Assembly: GCA_017465475.1 (NCBI GenBank)
Contig: JAFTWC010000037.1
Location: 1-64,000, forward strand
Reading direction: 5' to 3'
Source of the DNA: Lachnospiraceae bacterium
Lineage (GTDB): Bacteria; Bacillota; Clostridia; Lachnospirales; Lachnospiraceae
Length of the DNA: 64,000 nt
In this document: piece after piece, positions 47,157 through 55,119 of the stretch
Layout: every line of letters starts with the position of its first letter
Position numbering within the stretch: position 1 is the stretch's first letter
Notes under the pieces: model-generated
What the model saw: only the letters and a program-made list of their open reading frames with translations
What the model was told of the DNA's origin: nothing
Databases searched by the model: none
Position numbers and translations under genes: made by a program

Positions 47157-48222
47157 GAATATTGCAGTAATCCGGGGAGACGGTATCGGTCCGGAAATTG
47201 TAGAACAGGCAATTAAGGTGCTTGATAAAGTGGCAGAGGTATACGGACACAGATTTTGCTATACAGACGTGGATATGGGCGGTTGTGCCATTGACAAATG
47301 GGGAGACCCGTTGCCGGAAGAGATGTTAAAAAAGTGCGTAGAGTCCGACAGTGTATTGTTAGGTGCCGTAGGAGGTGACAAGTGGAATGATGTGCCGGGA
47401 CATATGCGTCCGGAAAAAGGTCTGCTGCGACTCAGAGCCGGTATGGGCGTATACAGCAATAATCGACCGGCAAAAATTTGGCCGCAGCTTGCGGAGGCAT
47501 CACCGTTAAAAAAGTCGATTGTAGATGCAGGAATTGATTTTATTATCGTGCGGGAACTGATTGGCGGTATTTATTTCGGCGAGCATAAAACCGAAGAGAT
47601 TGACGGTACGCCGACGGCAATCGATATCTTATCTTACGATGAGAAAGAAATCGAGCGCATCGGAAGAATCGGGTTTGAAACCGCAAGAAAGAGAAATAAG
47701 AAGCTTTGCTCTGTGGAAAAGAGCAATGTATTGGATTCCAGCCGTCTTTGGAAGAAGGTCATGCACCGTCTCGCGGAGGAGTATCCGGATGTGGAACTTT
47801 CGGACATGTTAGTGGACAACTGTTCCATGCAGATTGTGAAAAACCCGGCACAGTTTGATGTGGTGGTAACAGAGAATATGTTCGGTGATATTCTTTCTGA
47901 TGAGGCTTCCATGATTACCGGCTCCATCGGCATGATTCCGTCCTCCAGTCTTGGAGCTACCTCCTGTGGTCTGTATGAGCCGATTCACGGTTCTGCACCG
48001 GATATTGCCGGAAAGGATATTGCCAACCCGATCGGAACCATTCTTTCTGCAGCAATGATGCTTCGCTACAGTTTTGATATGCCAAAAGAAGCGGATGCCA
48101 TTGAGGCGGCAGTTTCCGCATATCTTGACGAAGGGTATCGCACCGCAGACATTATGAGTGAAGGCATGCGGCAAGTGGGTTGTAAGCAGTGCGGAGAGTT
48201 GATTATCTCAAGGATATGTTAG
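47149..48222 (+). CDS. leuB: 3-isopropylmalate dehydrogenase
   Basis: NAD-dependent oxidative decarboxylase forming 2-oxoisocaproate. The ATG at 47149 overlaps the leuD end and gives 357 residues, normal. [17 protein letters not shown] is the opening. The substrate arginines are in [18 protein letters not shown] and [12 protein letters not shown] shows the family loop. The metal-binding signature is [19 protein letters not shown] near residue 240. It is the last leucine-specific gene; no aminotransferase accompanies it. Confidence 0.96.
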   Translation: MTKNIAVIRGDGIGPEIVEQAIKVLDKVAEVYGHRFCYTDVDMGGCAIDKWGDPLPEEMLKKCVESDSVLLGAVGGDKWNDVPGHMRPEKGLLRLRAGMGVYSNNRPAKIWPQLAEASPLKKSIVDAGIDFIIVRELIGGIYFGEHKTEEIDGTPTAIDILSYDEKEIERIGRIGFETARKRNKKLCSVEKSNVLDSSRLWKKVMHRLAEEYPDVELSDMLVDNCSMQIVKNPAQFDVVVTENMFGDILSDEASMITGSIGMIPSSSLGATSCGLYEPIHGSAPDIAGKDIANPIGTILSAAMMLRYSFDMPKEADAIEAAVSAYLDEGYRTADIMSEGMRQVGCKQCGELIISRIC

Positions 48223-48254
48223 GGGGCGTTTTCTAAAAAGAAAGGAAGATTACT

Positions 48255-49982
48255 ATGAAACTGAAACATTTAGTAGGACAAAGATTTAAGGAGAGACCGG
48301 CGGATTGTGTCATTGACAGCCATGCGCTGATGGTGCGGGGCGGTTACATGAAGTATGTGGGTAACGGTATTTTCTCGGAGTTTCCGGTGCTTCGCAGAGT
48401 AACCTCAAAAATCGAAGCAATTATTAGAGAAGAGATGAATGCCATTGAGGGACAGGAGGTGTTGTTCCCGGTGGTAATGCCGGCAGAACTGTGGGAGGAG
48501 TCCGGTCGTTATCAAAGCATCGGTAGCGAATTGGTTCGTTTCTCCGACAGAAACCGTTCCAAGTTGGTATTGGGCATGACCCACGAGGAGGCGGCAGTAC
48601 ATTTGGTAAGAGAGTTCGGTCAGTCCTATCAGCAGTATCCGTTTATGATTTATCAGATTCAGAGAAAGTTCCGTGACGAGGCAAGACCGCGTGCAGGCAT
48701 GATTCGTGTAAGAGAGTTCACCATGAAGGATGCCTATTCGTTCCATACCTCCCAGGAGGATTTGGAGCAGTATTACAAGAAGTGCTACGATGCCTATAAT
48801 AAGATTTTCAAGCGCGCCGGTGTGCCGGAGGTCATTACCGTGGCATCGGATTCCGGTATGATGGGAGGAAGTCTTTCTCACGAGTATATGTTGTTAAATG
48901 AGGTAGGGGAAGACTCCATTGTATTGTGTACGGAATGTAATTACCGTGCAAATATGGAAGCTGCGGACAATCTGGTGGAAAATGTAGCAAAAAACGACAA
49001 AACGGAACTTTGCTGTATCGAGACACCGGATTGTAAGACCATTGAGGATGTATGTGCATTTCTTAAGAGTGATGTGGAGTCCTCCTGTAAGGCAGTGGTA
49101 TATCAGAAGAATATAGATGATGCCTTTGTGGTTGCTTTTGTGCGGGGTGATTATGAAGTAAACGAAACGAAGCTTCGTAATTTTATCGGAGAAGAGTTAC
49201 ATCCGGCAGAGATTACGGAAGATTCCCCGATTGTAGCGGGGTATATCGGACCGTACGGTATTTCCGATCAGGTAACCTTCGTGCTGGATACGTCTTTAAA
49301 GGGTATTGATAATCTGGTGGCAGGTGCCAACAAGGAAGGATATCACTATACGGGACTTAATTTGGAACGTGATCTTTGCAATGTAACCTACGTGGATATT
49401 GCAAAGGTTAAGGAAAACGGAATTTGCCCATGCTGTAAAAAGCCGGCCCTGACCATTAAGCGTGGTATTGAAGTGGGAAATATCTTCCAGCTGGGAACTA
49501 AGTACACTGAGAGCATGAATATGCAGTATGTGGATAAAGAAGGGGTACAGCATTATCCGATTATGGGCTGTTACGGAATCGGTGTGGGTCGTTTGGCGGC
49601 ATCTGTTTGTGAGGCAAAGCATGACGAGTATGGTCCGATTTGGCCGATTTCCATCGCACCGTGGGAAGTTCATATTTGCTGCATTCGCCCGGACGATGAA
49701 GAGACTAAGCAGGTGGCAGACGCTTTGTATGAGGAGCTTTTACGTAACAAAGTCGAGGTAATTTATGATGACAGAGACGGAATTCGCGGCGGTCAGATGT
49801 TTGCGGATGCCGACTTAATCGGTGTGCCGGTTCGTGTGGTGGTAAGCCCGAGAAATTTAAAGGAAGGCAAGGTTGAAATTTCCACCAGAGACAAGTCAGT
49901 CAGTATGATGGCAGATGTGGCGGAGGCCGGAACCCGTATCAGAGAGTTAATAGAACGATTATATGCAGAAATAAATCAGTAA
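48255..49982 (+). CDS. proS: prolyl-tRNA synthetase
   Basis: Class II synthetase charging tRNA-Pro, 575 residues, the bacterial type with an inserted editing domain (about 225-385). Motif 2 is FRDEARPRAGMIRVREFTM near residue 140. Motif 3 is GCYGIGVGRLAA near 440. The anticodon-binding domain is C-terminal, with DDRDGIRGGQMFADADLIGV. It lies 32 bp after leuB with an AAAGGAAG site and may partly share the leu transcript. A terminator follows immediately. Confidence 0.96.
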   Translation: MKLKHLVGQRFKERPADCVIDSHALMVRGGYMKYVGNGIFSEFPVLRRVTSKIEAIIREEMNAIEGQEVLFPVVMPAELWEESGRYQSIGSELVRFSDRNRSKLVLGMTHEEAAVHLVREFGQSYQQYPFMIYQIQRKFRDEARPRAGMIRVREFTMKDAYSFHTSQEDLEQYYKKCYDAYNKIFKRAGVPEVITVASDSGMMGGSLSHEYMLLNEVGEDSIVLCTECNYRANMEAADNLVENVAKNDKTELCCIETPDCKTIEDVCAFLKSDVESSCKAVVYQKNIDDAFVVAFVRGDYEVNETKLRNFIGEELHPAEITEDSPIVAGYIGPYGISDQVTFVLDTSLKGIDNLVAGANKEGYHYTGLNLERDLCNVTYVDIAKVKENGICPCCKKPALTIKRGIEVGNIFQLGTKYTESMNMQYVDKEGVQHYPIMGCYGIGVGRLAASVCEAKHDEYGPIWPISIAPWEVHICCIRPDDEETKQVADALYEELLRNKVEVIYDDRDGIRGGQMFADADLIGVPVRVVVSPRNLKEGKVEISTRDKSVSMMADVAEAGTRIRELIERLYAEINQ

Positions 49983-49988
49983 TTTTTC

Positions 49989-50020
49989 GAGGCGTGAATG
50001 AACCTTTCACGCCTCTTTTT
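49989..50020 (+). terminator. proS terminator
   Basis: Stem GAGGCGTGAA / TTCACGCCTC followed by TTTTT, 6 bp after the proS stop. Confidence 0.93.
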
Positions 50021-50072
50021 CGTCTTTATTCTATGAAATCGATTTCACTATGAAATGTTAGGAGGTGATGAT

Positions 50073-50855
50073 ATGGACGAATTTGAAGTGCTGTTTCAAA
50101 GTTACAGGACCGGAGTGGAACGGTTTGTAAAGTTCCGGTTGCCCTCGCTTGCGGATGCGGAAGATGTATTGCAGGAAATATCGGTGACTGCCTATGAGAA
50201 GTTTTCCCAGCTAAAGAATAACGATATGCCATCCCGTGAGTGCAATCATGTGTATGATTTGAAGGTGACGGGAAAGGCAAAGGTGCATGGAATCGAAGGC
50301 GTGGAGTTGACCGCAAGAGAAGCGTCCTATTCCGGGAAACAGGAAGTCATCAACCGTACCTTTGTGGCACAACTTACGGACACCCATTGTCGGTATCTTG
50401 CCACTATGCGAACCGACGGTGATGTAAGAAATTATATTACATTCTTGGACGGAGAAGAGTTTATGAGCTGTTGGGGCTTCGGCGAGGACAACTGCGGAAA
50501 CGAAACCAACCTTTCACCGAAGGGTGATATTAAGAGAGAGGGGAACGTGGTAACCAGCGCGGATAAGGAGTTTTTACTGGATATTGTGGGACGCTATACT
50601 GTTACCATCGGCGGAAAGAAGTACGATACGGTCTGTGTCATGGATATCGAAACCTATAATGCCGGTGTGGTATCAGAGCAGTTTCTCGATAAAAACGGAA
50701 GAACTGTGCTTTGGCGTCGTTTTAACCGGGACGACTGGGCCTTTGATCACTACGGGAAAAAGTGGTCGGAGCAGTTGCCGGAGAATGATAAGCTGATCAT
50801 CAACGGTGTGACTTATGTGGAGTGGTATGATTGTATGACGGATTATGTGGTGTAG
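50073..50855 (+). CDS. chimeric protein: sigma-factor region 2 fragment joined to an unknown domain
   Basis: A 260-residue protein from the ATG at 50073 (7 bp after AGGAGG). Residues 1-50 look like the start of an ECF sigma factor, including SLADAEDVLQEISVTAYEKF. The sigma homology then stops abruptly, before the rest of region 2, and region 4 is absent. From about residue 55 a different beta-rich domain begins (HVYDLKVTGKAKVHGIEGVE ... RNYITFLDGEEFMSCWGF). This suits an in-frame deletion fusing a sigma gene with its downstream partner gene. TATGAAAT repeats and a GAAATCGATTTC palindrome lie just upstream (50032-50056). Function, if any, is unknown. Confidence 0.65.
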   Translation: MDEFEVLFQSYRTGVERFVKFRLPSLADAEDVLQEISVTAYEKFSQLKNNDMPSRECNHVYDLKVTGKAKVHGIEGVELTAREASYSGKQEVINRTFVAQLTDTHCRYLATMRTDGDVRNYITFLDGEEFMSCWGFGEDNCGNETNLSPKGDIKREGNVVTSADKEFLLDIVGRYTVTIGGKKYDTVCVMDIETYNAGVVSEQFLDKNGRTVLWRRFNRDDWAFDHYGKKWSEQLPENDKLIINGVTYVEWYDCMTDYVV

Positions 50856-50859
50856 GGGA

Positions 50860-50891
50860 AAACGGGGCTGTCGCATGTGTAGCCCCGTTTT
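50860..50891 (+). terminator. terminator after the chimeric gene
   Basis: AAACGGGGCT (about 50860-50869) pairs with AGCCCCGTTTT (50881-50891), then a T-run. It also serves as a boundary to the convergent ATPase gene. Confidence 0.9.
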
Positions 50892-50931
50892 TTAACTGTG
50901 TGCGCATTCATTTGTGTGTAATAGTACTTTC

Positions 50932-52284
50932 TTATAAACACCCGGTCATATACAACGGTAAATAAACAATACCATCCTCTGTTTTTACATCACCGGTGTG
51001 AAGTACATAAGGGATATGAAGCTGTTCGTTGTATTTTTTCATGCACTTTTTCAGAGAGGATAAGGTGTAGTTTTTACCGGATTTTACTTCAATTGGCGAG
51101 ATATTATGCCGGGAAGTGATTTTACTTTTGGAAATCAGAAAATCAATTTCCATTCTGGAGTTTGCATCCTCTGTAGACGGATTCGAATAGAAATAAAGCT
51201 TATGTCCTGCGGCAGTCAACATTTGTGCCACAATATTTTCTACAATCATGCCGTTATTAATCTCCAATTTATCAAAAAGAAGTTTTTTGTAAAGCTCTTC
51301 TGATACAATCGTATTCTCGTCAAAGGCGTGACTGATAAGAAGTCCGGTATCTGCCATGTAGCATTTCATGGTGACGCGGTTCATATTGAGCTTTAATCCA
51401 ATGCTCGGTTCGGTGGTGTTGTAACAAGGATTCATAATCATGGCATCCGTAAGCCAGAAGATAGCGTCTTCATAGTCGCGAAGCCGTGCTTCTTTTTTGA
51501 GGGCAGAAAGTTTGAATTTCTTTTCATGTTTCTGAAGCTGAGCCGGAATTTCGTCAAAGATACTTTCTGCTTTTAGCTCGTAGCCTTCGGCATGCTTTAT
51601 GATATCTGCGCGATATAATTCTAAAATGTCACGTTTGACCGCATCCACCCGGTCAAAATCTTTTGTTTTGCTGTATTCCAGAACCGCCTGTGGCATGCCG
51701 CCGACAATAAGATACTGGCGGAAATAGTCCATGGTTTTTCGATGAAGTATTTGACCGATAGGCTGAGTTTTTTCAAAGCAAGTGCGTATTAAGTCCATTA
51801 GGGAATCATTGCCGACCGCCCATAAAAACTCTTCAAAGTCCATAGGGAACATTTTTAAATGACGTTCTTCTGAGGGAATAACAATGTCCTTTACATTTTT
51901 TTTAATGGAGACCAAGGAACCGGTTTCCATGTAATGGTATCGTCCGTCTGCAACAAGGTATTTAATGGCGGCACGGGCGCGAGGACAAAGCTGTACTTCA
52001 TCAAAGATGATAAGGGACTTACCCGGAATCAGTTTTTTGTTATAATACTGGGTCAGAAACAAAAAGAAGGTATCCAAATCATCCAGATAACGGTCGAATA
52101 AATCCAATAACTCACTGCTTGCACGATTGAAATCCACAAGAATGTAGTTTTCGTATTCGTTTTTAGCAAAGTTCTCCGCAACGTAGCTTTTGCCGACACG
52201 CCGGGCACCGTCAATCAGTAAAGCTGTTTTACCTGCGCTTTCTTGTTTCCAGGTAAGAAGTTTCTCATATATTTTTCGTCGCAT
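50932..52284 (-). CDS. AAA-type ATPase with DUF4143 domain
   Basis: A 450-residue protein of the large ATPase family common in gut Firmicutes. The ATG at 52284 follows GGAGG. Walker A is GARRVGKSYVAENFA near residue 27, and Walker B is SLIIFDEVQLCP near 93. The C-terminal DUF4143 half ends in a PD-(D/E)XK-like segment (RMEIDFLISKSK and SPIEVKSGKNYTLSSLK near 390-420), with Asp and Glu-x-Lys in nuclease-like positions. Its cellular role is unknown. The promoter overlaps three 33-bp-spaced repeats, suggesting tight control. Confidence 0.88.
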   Translation of the reverse strand: MRRKIYEKLLTWKQESAGKTALLIDGARRVGKSYVAENFAKNEYENYILVDFNRASSELLDLFDRYLDDLDTFFLFLTQYYNKKLIPGKSLIIFDEVQLCPRARAAIKYLVADGRYHYMETGSLVSIKKNVKDIVIPSEERHLKMFPMDFEEFLWAVGNDSLMDLIRTCFEKTQPIGQILHRKTMDYFRQYLIVGGMPQAVLEYSKTKDFDRVDAVKRDILELYRADIIKHAEGYELKAESIFDEIPAQLQKHEKKFKLSALKKEARLRDYEDAIFWLTDAMIMNPCYNTTEPSIGLKLNMNRVTMKCYMADTGLLISHAFDENTIVSEELYKKLLFDKLEINNGMIVENIVAQMLTAAGHKLYFYSNPSTEDANSRMEIDFLISKSKITSRHNISPIEVKSGKNYTLSSLKKCMKKYNEQLHIPYVLHTGDVKTEDGIVYLPLYMTGCL

Positions 52285-52324
52285 AAGCACCTCCAATACA
52301 CGAAATCAAGGTTTCTACACTACT

Positions 52325-52411
52325 AATATAACACATAATCGAGACTTTTTCAATAAAACATAAACACATAATCGAGGTTTTTGTATTTTAAATATAATAC
52401 ATAATCGAGGA
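52325..52411 (-). repeat. three 33-bp-spaced direct repeats over the ATPase promoter
   Basis: ACATAATCGAG(A/G) occurs at 52333, 52366 and 52399, exactly 33 bp apart, each preceded by an AATATAA-like and followed by a T-rich stretch. On the minus strand a promoter TTGAAA (52348-52353), 17 bp, TATATT (52325-52330) encloses the first repeat between its -35 and -10; the other two lie upstream. This looks like an operator array of three helical turns per step. The divergent malQ gene begins 157 bp away. Confidence 0.8.
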
Positions 52412-52567
52412 TTTTATGCGGAAAATTGTAGCAGATAACAAAAAGAAGAACTGGTTTTATATTAAGAAGTATGATATACTGTTCAAAAGAGTAAATTTGC
52501 GTTTTTTGTGTAAACTAAGTAGGGTATGTGTTGGGAAGAACCAAATCAAACCGAAAGGGGATTTAGT

Positions 52568-54103
52568 ATGGCAACAAATCGAACATGGGACCGTAGTGCG
52601 GGCATTTTGATGCCGATCAGCAGTCTTCCGGGACCGTACGGAATTGGTACATTGGGCAAAGAGGCCTTTGCCTTTGTGGATTTTGCAAGAGAGATGGAGT
52701 ATTCCTACTGGCAGGTACTTCCGGTAGGACCCACCGGGTACGGTGACAGCCCATACCAGTCTTTCTCCGCTTTTGCAGGCAATCCGTATTTTATTGATTT
52801 GCCGACTCTTATTGAGGAGGGTTTGCTTTCCGTAGAGGATTGCGGTGAAGTGTTCTGGGGTGAGAAACCGGAAACGGTGGATTACGGAGCTCTTTATATG
52901 GGACGTCGTGAGGTGCTTCATAAGGCGTATAAAAACAGCAAGCATCAGAACACCAAGGAGTTTTTGGAGTTCTGCAAGAAGAATGAATACTGGCTGCGGG
53001 ATTATGCACTTTTTATGGCGATTAAGGATTCTCTCTCCGGTCAGCCGTGGCAGGAGTGGGACATGCCCCTTCGTCTTCATGAGGAAGATGCACTTTCTAA
53101 GATGGAAACAAAGCTTTCTGAGGAAGTGGGTTACTATATGTTCTGTCAGTTTAAGTTTGACGAGCAGTGGAACCGCCTGCGGAAGTATGCAAACCGTAAG
53201 GGTGTTGCGATTATCGGTGATATCCCGCTTTATATGGCCATGGATTCTTCGGATGTGTGGGCACATTATGAGCTATTCGAGCTTGATGCACTTCGCAGAG
53301 AAATCAATATTGCGGGAGTTCCGCCGGATTTATTCTCTGCTACCGGTCAGCGTTGGGGCAATCCGCTGTATCGCTGGGATGTAATGGAAGCTCAGAACTT
53401 TGACTGGTGGAGACGGCGTATGGCAGTAAATGCAGCTCGTTATGACGTGATTCGTATTGACCATTTTATCGGTATTGTAAACTATTATTCCATTCCGGCA
53501 GAAAGCGATACTGCCATGAACGGGGAATGGAAAAAGGGACCGGGTGAGAAGCTGACCAAGATTATTAATGAAGCGGTAGGGGATGGCAAGATTATTGCGG
53601 AAGATTTAGGTGTTGTGACTCAGCCGGTGGTGGATTTGATGGAAGCAAATGAATATCCGGGTATGAAGGTGCTGGAGTTTGCCCTTGATTGTACCCCGGA
53701 CAATCCGTATTTACCGCATAACTATACCTCCACCAACAGCATTGCGTATATCGGAACCCATGATAATGAGACACTGCATGGTTGTTTGTGTGGGAAGTCC
53801 GATTGGGATATGGGGCGGATTCGTGAGTATTTCGGTATCGGCAGACAGGAGTCTGTGGAAGAAGCTCTCATTCGCACGGCATATCGTACCTCACTTCATA
53901 CGGCAATTTTCCAGATGCAGGATTTGCTGGGTCTCGGAAATGAAGCCCGTATGAATTTCCCGTCTACCATGGGAAGCAACTGGCAGTGGCGTATGAGAAA
54001 GGACCAGTACGAAAAGATTGATGTCCAGAAGTATCAGACCATGGCATGGATGTACCGCAGACAGAATAAGAATCCGGTGTTGACGGAGTCAGAAGAAGCG
54101 TAG
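52568..54103 (+). CDS. malQ: 4-alpha-glucanotransferase (amylomaltase)
   Basis: GH77 disproportionating enzyme that transfers maltooligosaccharide units. The ATG at 52568 follows AAAGGGG and gives 511 residues, normal. AGILMPISSLPGPYGIGTLG opens the barrel (abbreviated excerpt SSLPGPYGIGT). The catalytic nucleophile Asp is in YDVIRIDHFIGI near residue 297, the acid/base Glu in IIAEDLGVV near 345, and the third carboxylate in YIGTHDNETLHG near 396. It fits the MalEFG-type transporter 1 kb downstream as an intracellular maltodextrin pathway. Confidence 0.96.
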   Translation: MATNRTWDRSAGILMPISSLPGPYGIGTLGKEAFAFVDFAREMEYSYWQVLPVGPTGYGDSPYQSFSAFAGNPYFIDLPTLIEEGLLSVEDCGEVFWGEKPETVDYGALYMGRREVLHKAYKNSKHQNTKEFLEFCKKNEYWLRDYALFMAIKDSLSGQPWQEWDMPLRLHEEDALSKMETKLSEEVGYYMFCQFKFDEQWNRLRKYANRKGVAIIGDIPLYMAMDSSDVWAHYELFELDALRREINIAGVPPDLFSATGQRWGNPLYRWDVMEAQNFDWWRRRMAVNAARYDVIRIDHFIGIVNYYSIPAESDTAMNGEWKKGPGEKLTKIINEAVGDGKIIAEDLGVVTQPVVDLMEANEYPGMKVLEFALDCTPDNPYLPHNYTSTNSIAYIGTHDNETLHGCLCGKSDWDMGRIREYFGIGRQESVEEALIRTAYRTSLHTAIFQMQDLLGLGNEARMNFPSTMGSNWQWRMRKDQYEKIDVQKYQTMAWMYRRQNKNPVLTESEEA

Positions 54104-54120
54104 GAAAAGGAGGAAGCATA

Positions 54121-54639
54121 GTGAGCGATGTATTAGATAAAATGCAGACCAGAAGAAGTATCAGAAGATACAAATCCGATATGATTCCAAAGGATGTCAT
54201 TGAAAAAATTGTAGAGGCCGGAAGCTTTGCAGCCAGCGGAATGAACTTACAGACACCGGTGATTGTAGCTGTAACAAATAAGGAAATCAGAGATAAAATG
54301 TCAAAGGCAAATGCAAAGGTAATGGGAAGCGAGAACGACCCGTTTTACGGAGCGCCGGTAGTACTGGTGGTGCTGGCGGAAAAGAAAGGAACCTATGTCT
54401 ATGACGGAAGTCTTGTCATGGGCAATCTGATGTTGGCAGCGCATGAGCTTGGAATCGGCAGCTGTTGGATTCATCGTGCAAAGGAAGTGTTTGAGCAGGA
54501 GGAATGGAAGCAGTGGTTAAAGTCTCTGGGGCTTGAGGGCGAGTATGAAGGCATCGGAAACTGCGTGCTTGGCTATGCAGAGGGAGACTACCCGGGTGTG
54601 TTGCCGAGAAAAGAAGAAAGAGTGTATTTTGTAGAGTAG
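54121..54639 (+). CDS. nitroreductase-family FMN oxidoreductase
   Basis: A 172-residue flavoprotein of the nitroreductase family. The start is GTG at 54121, 7 bp after AGGAGG. MQTRRSIRRYKSDMIPKDVI is the FMN-phosphate-binding opening, AASGMNLQTPVIVAV follows, and the C-terminal half has HELGIGSCWIHRA and NCVLGYAEGDYP. The substrate is unknown. It lies 17 bp after malQ, so they are probably co-transcribed, but a metabolic link is not apparent. Confidence 0.92.
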   Translation: MSDVLDKMQTRRSIRRYKSDMIPKDVIEKIVEAGSFAASGMNLQTPVIVAVTNKEIRDKMSKANAKVMGSENDPFYGAPVVLVVLAEKKGTYVYDGSLVMGNLMLAAHELGIGSCWIHRAKEVFEQEEWKQWLKSLGLEGEYEGIGNCVLGYAEGDYPGVLPRKEERVYFVE

Positions 54640-54657
54640 TTTTTAAAACAGAAGCAG

Positions 54658-54726
54658 TATAATTTACCGTCGGAACGGTTAGGCTATATGCGTAAATCAC
54701 GCGAGCCACCGTCCGGCGGTTTTTTG
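54658..54726 (+). other. compact structured RNA / switch-like terminator
   Basis: After a TATAAT at 54658-54663, four segments can pair in two exclusive ways. ACCGT (54666-54670) can pair with ACGGT (54675-54679), leaving ACCGT (54708-54712) free to pair with CGGT (54717-54720), which is followed by TTTTT. Alternatively ACGGT pairs with 54708-54712 as the base of one long hairpin, with GGCT/AGCC and GCGT/ACGC helices. It may be the nitroreductase terminator or a small attenuator-like RNA. Confidence 0.5.
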
Positions 54727-54739
54727 TTTGGAGGGCTGT

Positions 54740-55041
54740 GCCGATTTCAGTGTCGGTGAAGCATGTGGTAAAGGAAAGTTTCTTGTGTTTATTACCGGAT
54801 TTTCATGGGTTCCGGATGTAAGTCTTTCTAATTGTTTCGGTTTGTGTTAGTAAAGAGTGACGCAACCGCCCTGACGCAACCTCCGTGTTGCGTGGCGGGC
54901 TCGTTCAGACTTCCGTGTCTGAACGTTGTTGATTATGAATGAAACAATAAGAAAGTCTAACATCCTACACAAAATTCAAATCCGGTAATAAACACAAGAA
55001 ACTTTCATGACCAATAGGTTATTGCCGACACTGAAATCGGC
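54740..55041. repeat. giant imperfect palindrome 1 (about 300 bp)
   Basis: Nested arms: 54740-54756 with 55025-55041 (17/17), 54774-54802 with 54978-55006 (29/29), 54814-54838 with 54941-54965 (about 22/25). The arms enclose a head with two hairpins: ACGCAA/TTGCGT extended by CCGCC/GGCGG (54866-54897), and a perfect 9-bp CGTTCAGAC/GTCTGAACG (54902-54925). There is no coding frame. It fills the gap between the nitroreductase and the malE-like gene. It may be a long structured RNA, a mobile-element remnant or a cruciform DNA site. Confidence 0.85.
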
Positions 55042-55119
55042 GCAGATACCCACAAAAAAATGCCGGAGGGTAGTAGATAGTTCATTTAATCAGGCTCCGT
55101 AGAATGTGAGGAAGAGAGA

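Noticed and set aside
52333-52411. Three 33-bp-spaced repeats as a CRISPR array
   Set aside because: The repeated core is only about 12 bp, spacers are A/T-rich and alike, and no cas gene is present; an operator array fits better.
52457-53266. Open frame of 269 codons opposite malQ
   Set aside because: Overlaps the well-supported malQ start and coding region; the translation is basic and unlike any family.
54740-55041. Palindrome 1 as a retron or an insertion sequence
   Set aside because: No reverse transcriptase or transposase frame is nearby and no target duplication could be recognised.
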